Under the pieces are notes generated by a model. That model worked only from the letters and a program-made list of their open reading frames with translations. It was not told the origin of the DNA and did no database searches. A stretch of DNA of 20,752 bases, from contig PLIQ01000447.1 in the NCBI GenBank assembly GCA_003140115.1, positions 9,322 through 30,073 of the forward strand. Reading direction: 5' to 3'. Below, in pieces: positions 19,986 through 20,752 of this stretch; the stretch's first letter is position 1, and every line of letters starts with the position of its first letter. Both the position numbers and the translations under genes were made by a program. Origin of the DNA: Actinomycetota bacterium. GTDB taxonomy: Bacteria; Actinomycetota; Actinomycetes; Streptosporangiales; Streptosporangiaceae.

Positions 19986-20752
19986 GTGGACCAGCTACTC
20001 GCCCTCGCCGTCGTCGTGCCGCTGCTCACGGCCGCCGCGGTCACGGCGTGCGGTCCGCTGTTCCGCAGCAGGCGCCGGGTCCTGGACGTCGTGGCGATCC
20101 TGGCCGCCGCCGCGGTAGCGGTCATGCTCTTCGTGATCATGATCCGGACCAGGAGCGTCGACCAGGTCTACTGGTTCGCCGGGTTCCGGCCCGCGCACGG
20201 GGTGTCCATCGGCATCGACTTCGAGGTCCAGCCGCTCAGCGCGGGGCTGGCCTGCCTGGCGGCGGTGCTGGTGACCGCGGCGATGACGTTTTCCTGGCGG
20301 TACTTCGACCGGGTCGCGACCTACTACCACGCCCTGATGCTGACCTTCCTGGCGGGCATCGTCGGATTCTGCCTGACCGGGGACCTGTTCGACCTGTTCG
20401 TGTGGTTCGAGCTGATGGGCGTGTCGGCCTACACGCTGACCGCCTACCGTCCGGAGGAGCGCGGGCCGATCCAGGGCGCGCTCAACTTCGCCATCACCAA
20501 CAGCGTGGGCGCGTACCTGTCGCTGTCCGGCATCGCGCTGATCTACGGGCGGACCGGGGCGCTGAACATGGCGCAGATCGGGGCCTCCATCGCCAGGCAC
20601 CCGGCGGACCGGCTGGTGGTCGTCGCCTTCCTGCTGGTCATCGCCGGGCTGCTGATCAAGAGCGCGATCGTGCCGTTTCACTTCTGGCTCGCGGATGCTC
20701 ACGCGGTCGCGCCGACCCCGGTCTGCGTGCTGTTCTCCGGCGTGATGGTGGA
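19986..20752 (+). CDS. mnhD: Na+/H+ antiporter subunit D (MnhD/MrpD), 3' end outside window
   Basis: The frame is open from GTG 19986 to the right edge, giving 255 residues of what is normally a ~500-residue, 14-helix proton-pumping subunit related to NuoL/M/N. Key ion-path residues are present: Glu142 in the FVWFELMGVSAYTL helix and Lys225 in GLLIKSAIVPFHFWLADAHAVAP. ERGPIQGALNFAITNSVGAY lies between them. The gene starts 23 bp after the mnhC stop, with GAAGGGA 12 bases before the GTG, a somewhat long spacing. An MrpD-type subunit follows mnhC in both Mrp and Mbh operons, so the order is as expected. Further large subunits (a second MrpD-like or the MrpA N-terminal part) should lie beyond the window. 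Confidence 0.92.
   Translation, partial: MDQLLALAVVVPLLTAAAVTACGPLFRSRRRVLDVVAILAAAAVAVMLFVIMIRTRSVDQVYWFAGFRPAHGVSIGIDFEVQPLSAGLACLAAVLVTAAMTFSWRYFDRVATYYHALMLTFLAGIVGFCLTGDLFDLFVWFELMGVSAYTLTAYRPEERGPIQGALNFAITNSVGAYLSLSGIALIYGRTGALNMAQIGASIARHPADRLVVVAFLLVIAGLLIKSAIVPFHFWLADAHAVAPTPVCVLFSGVMV

Overview
The window is very GC-rich and gene-dense, with GTG/ATG starts, frequent ATGA/GTGA/TGATG start-stop overlaps and clear AGGAGG-type ribosome binding sites. The protein families (actinobacterial-type GH15, RsbW/RsbV-like regulators, a split Mnh/Mrp operon) point to a soil-type Actinomycetota chromosome. The order or genus cannot be fixed from the sequence alone. There are no rRNA, tRNA, CRISPR or transposase genes. 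No gap between genes exceeds about 210 bp.

Layout. (1) 3-1265: 3' part of a DUF445 membrane protein, convergent with an AlkA-type DNA glycosylase (1276-1926, minus). (2) 2090-4542, plus: a Bax-inhibitor-1 family protein, a conserved membrane protein, and a GH25 muramidase with PG-binding and FN3-like domains. Two hairpins at 4628-4698 end this block. (3) 4700-10055, minus: a five-gene run read leftward. It holds a four-TM protein, a gluconate-2-dehydrogenase subunit-3-like protein, a GMC oxidoreductase, a ThDP enzyme of the pyruvate oxidase (YdaP/PoxB) type, and a methyltransferase. (4) 10263-11959, plus: an RsbW-like ATP-binding regulator and an enolase-superfamily enzyme. (5) 11966-15054, minus: an SDR, a small unknown protein and a 4-coumarate-CoA-ligase-like enzyme. 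(6) 15171-17386, plus: a GH15 glucoamylase/trehalase-like enzyme and an RsbV-like STAS protein. (7) 17479 to the end, plus: a Na+/H+ antiporter operon mnhE-F-G, an MbhD-like gene, an MbhE-MnhB fusion, mnhC, and a truncated mnhD.

How they may work together. The most interesting pattern is regulatory. Two intergenic sites match the general-stress sigma factor consensus (sigma-B/sigma-F type, GTTT-N14-GGGTA) exactly and share the longer form GGTTTG-N13-GGGTAGT. One precedes the GMC/ThDP operon (minus, 10111-10089) and one precedes mnhE (plus, 17446-17468). Two one-mismatch versions (GTTT-N15-AGGTAG) precede the RsbW-like gene and the enolase-superfamily gene. The window also encodes one RsbW-like and one RsbV-like protein, though no sigma factor. 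I infer that redox enzymes, a partner-switch regulator and a cation antiporter may form a local stress regulon. The promoter matches are visible in the sequence; the regulon is a hypothesis.

The antiporter operon follows the subunit order of the Mbh/archaeal-type Mrp modules rather than the usual A-B-C-D-E-F-G order of Bacillus Mrp.
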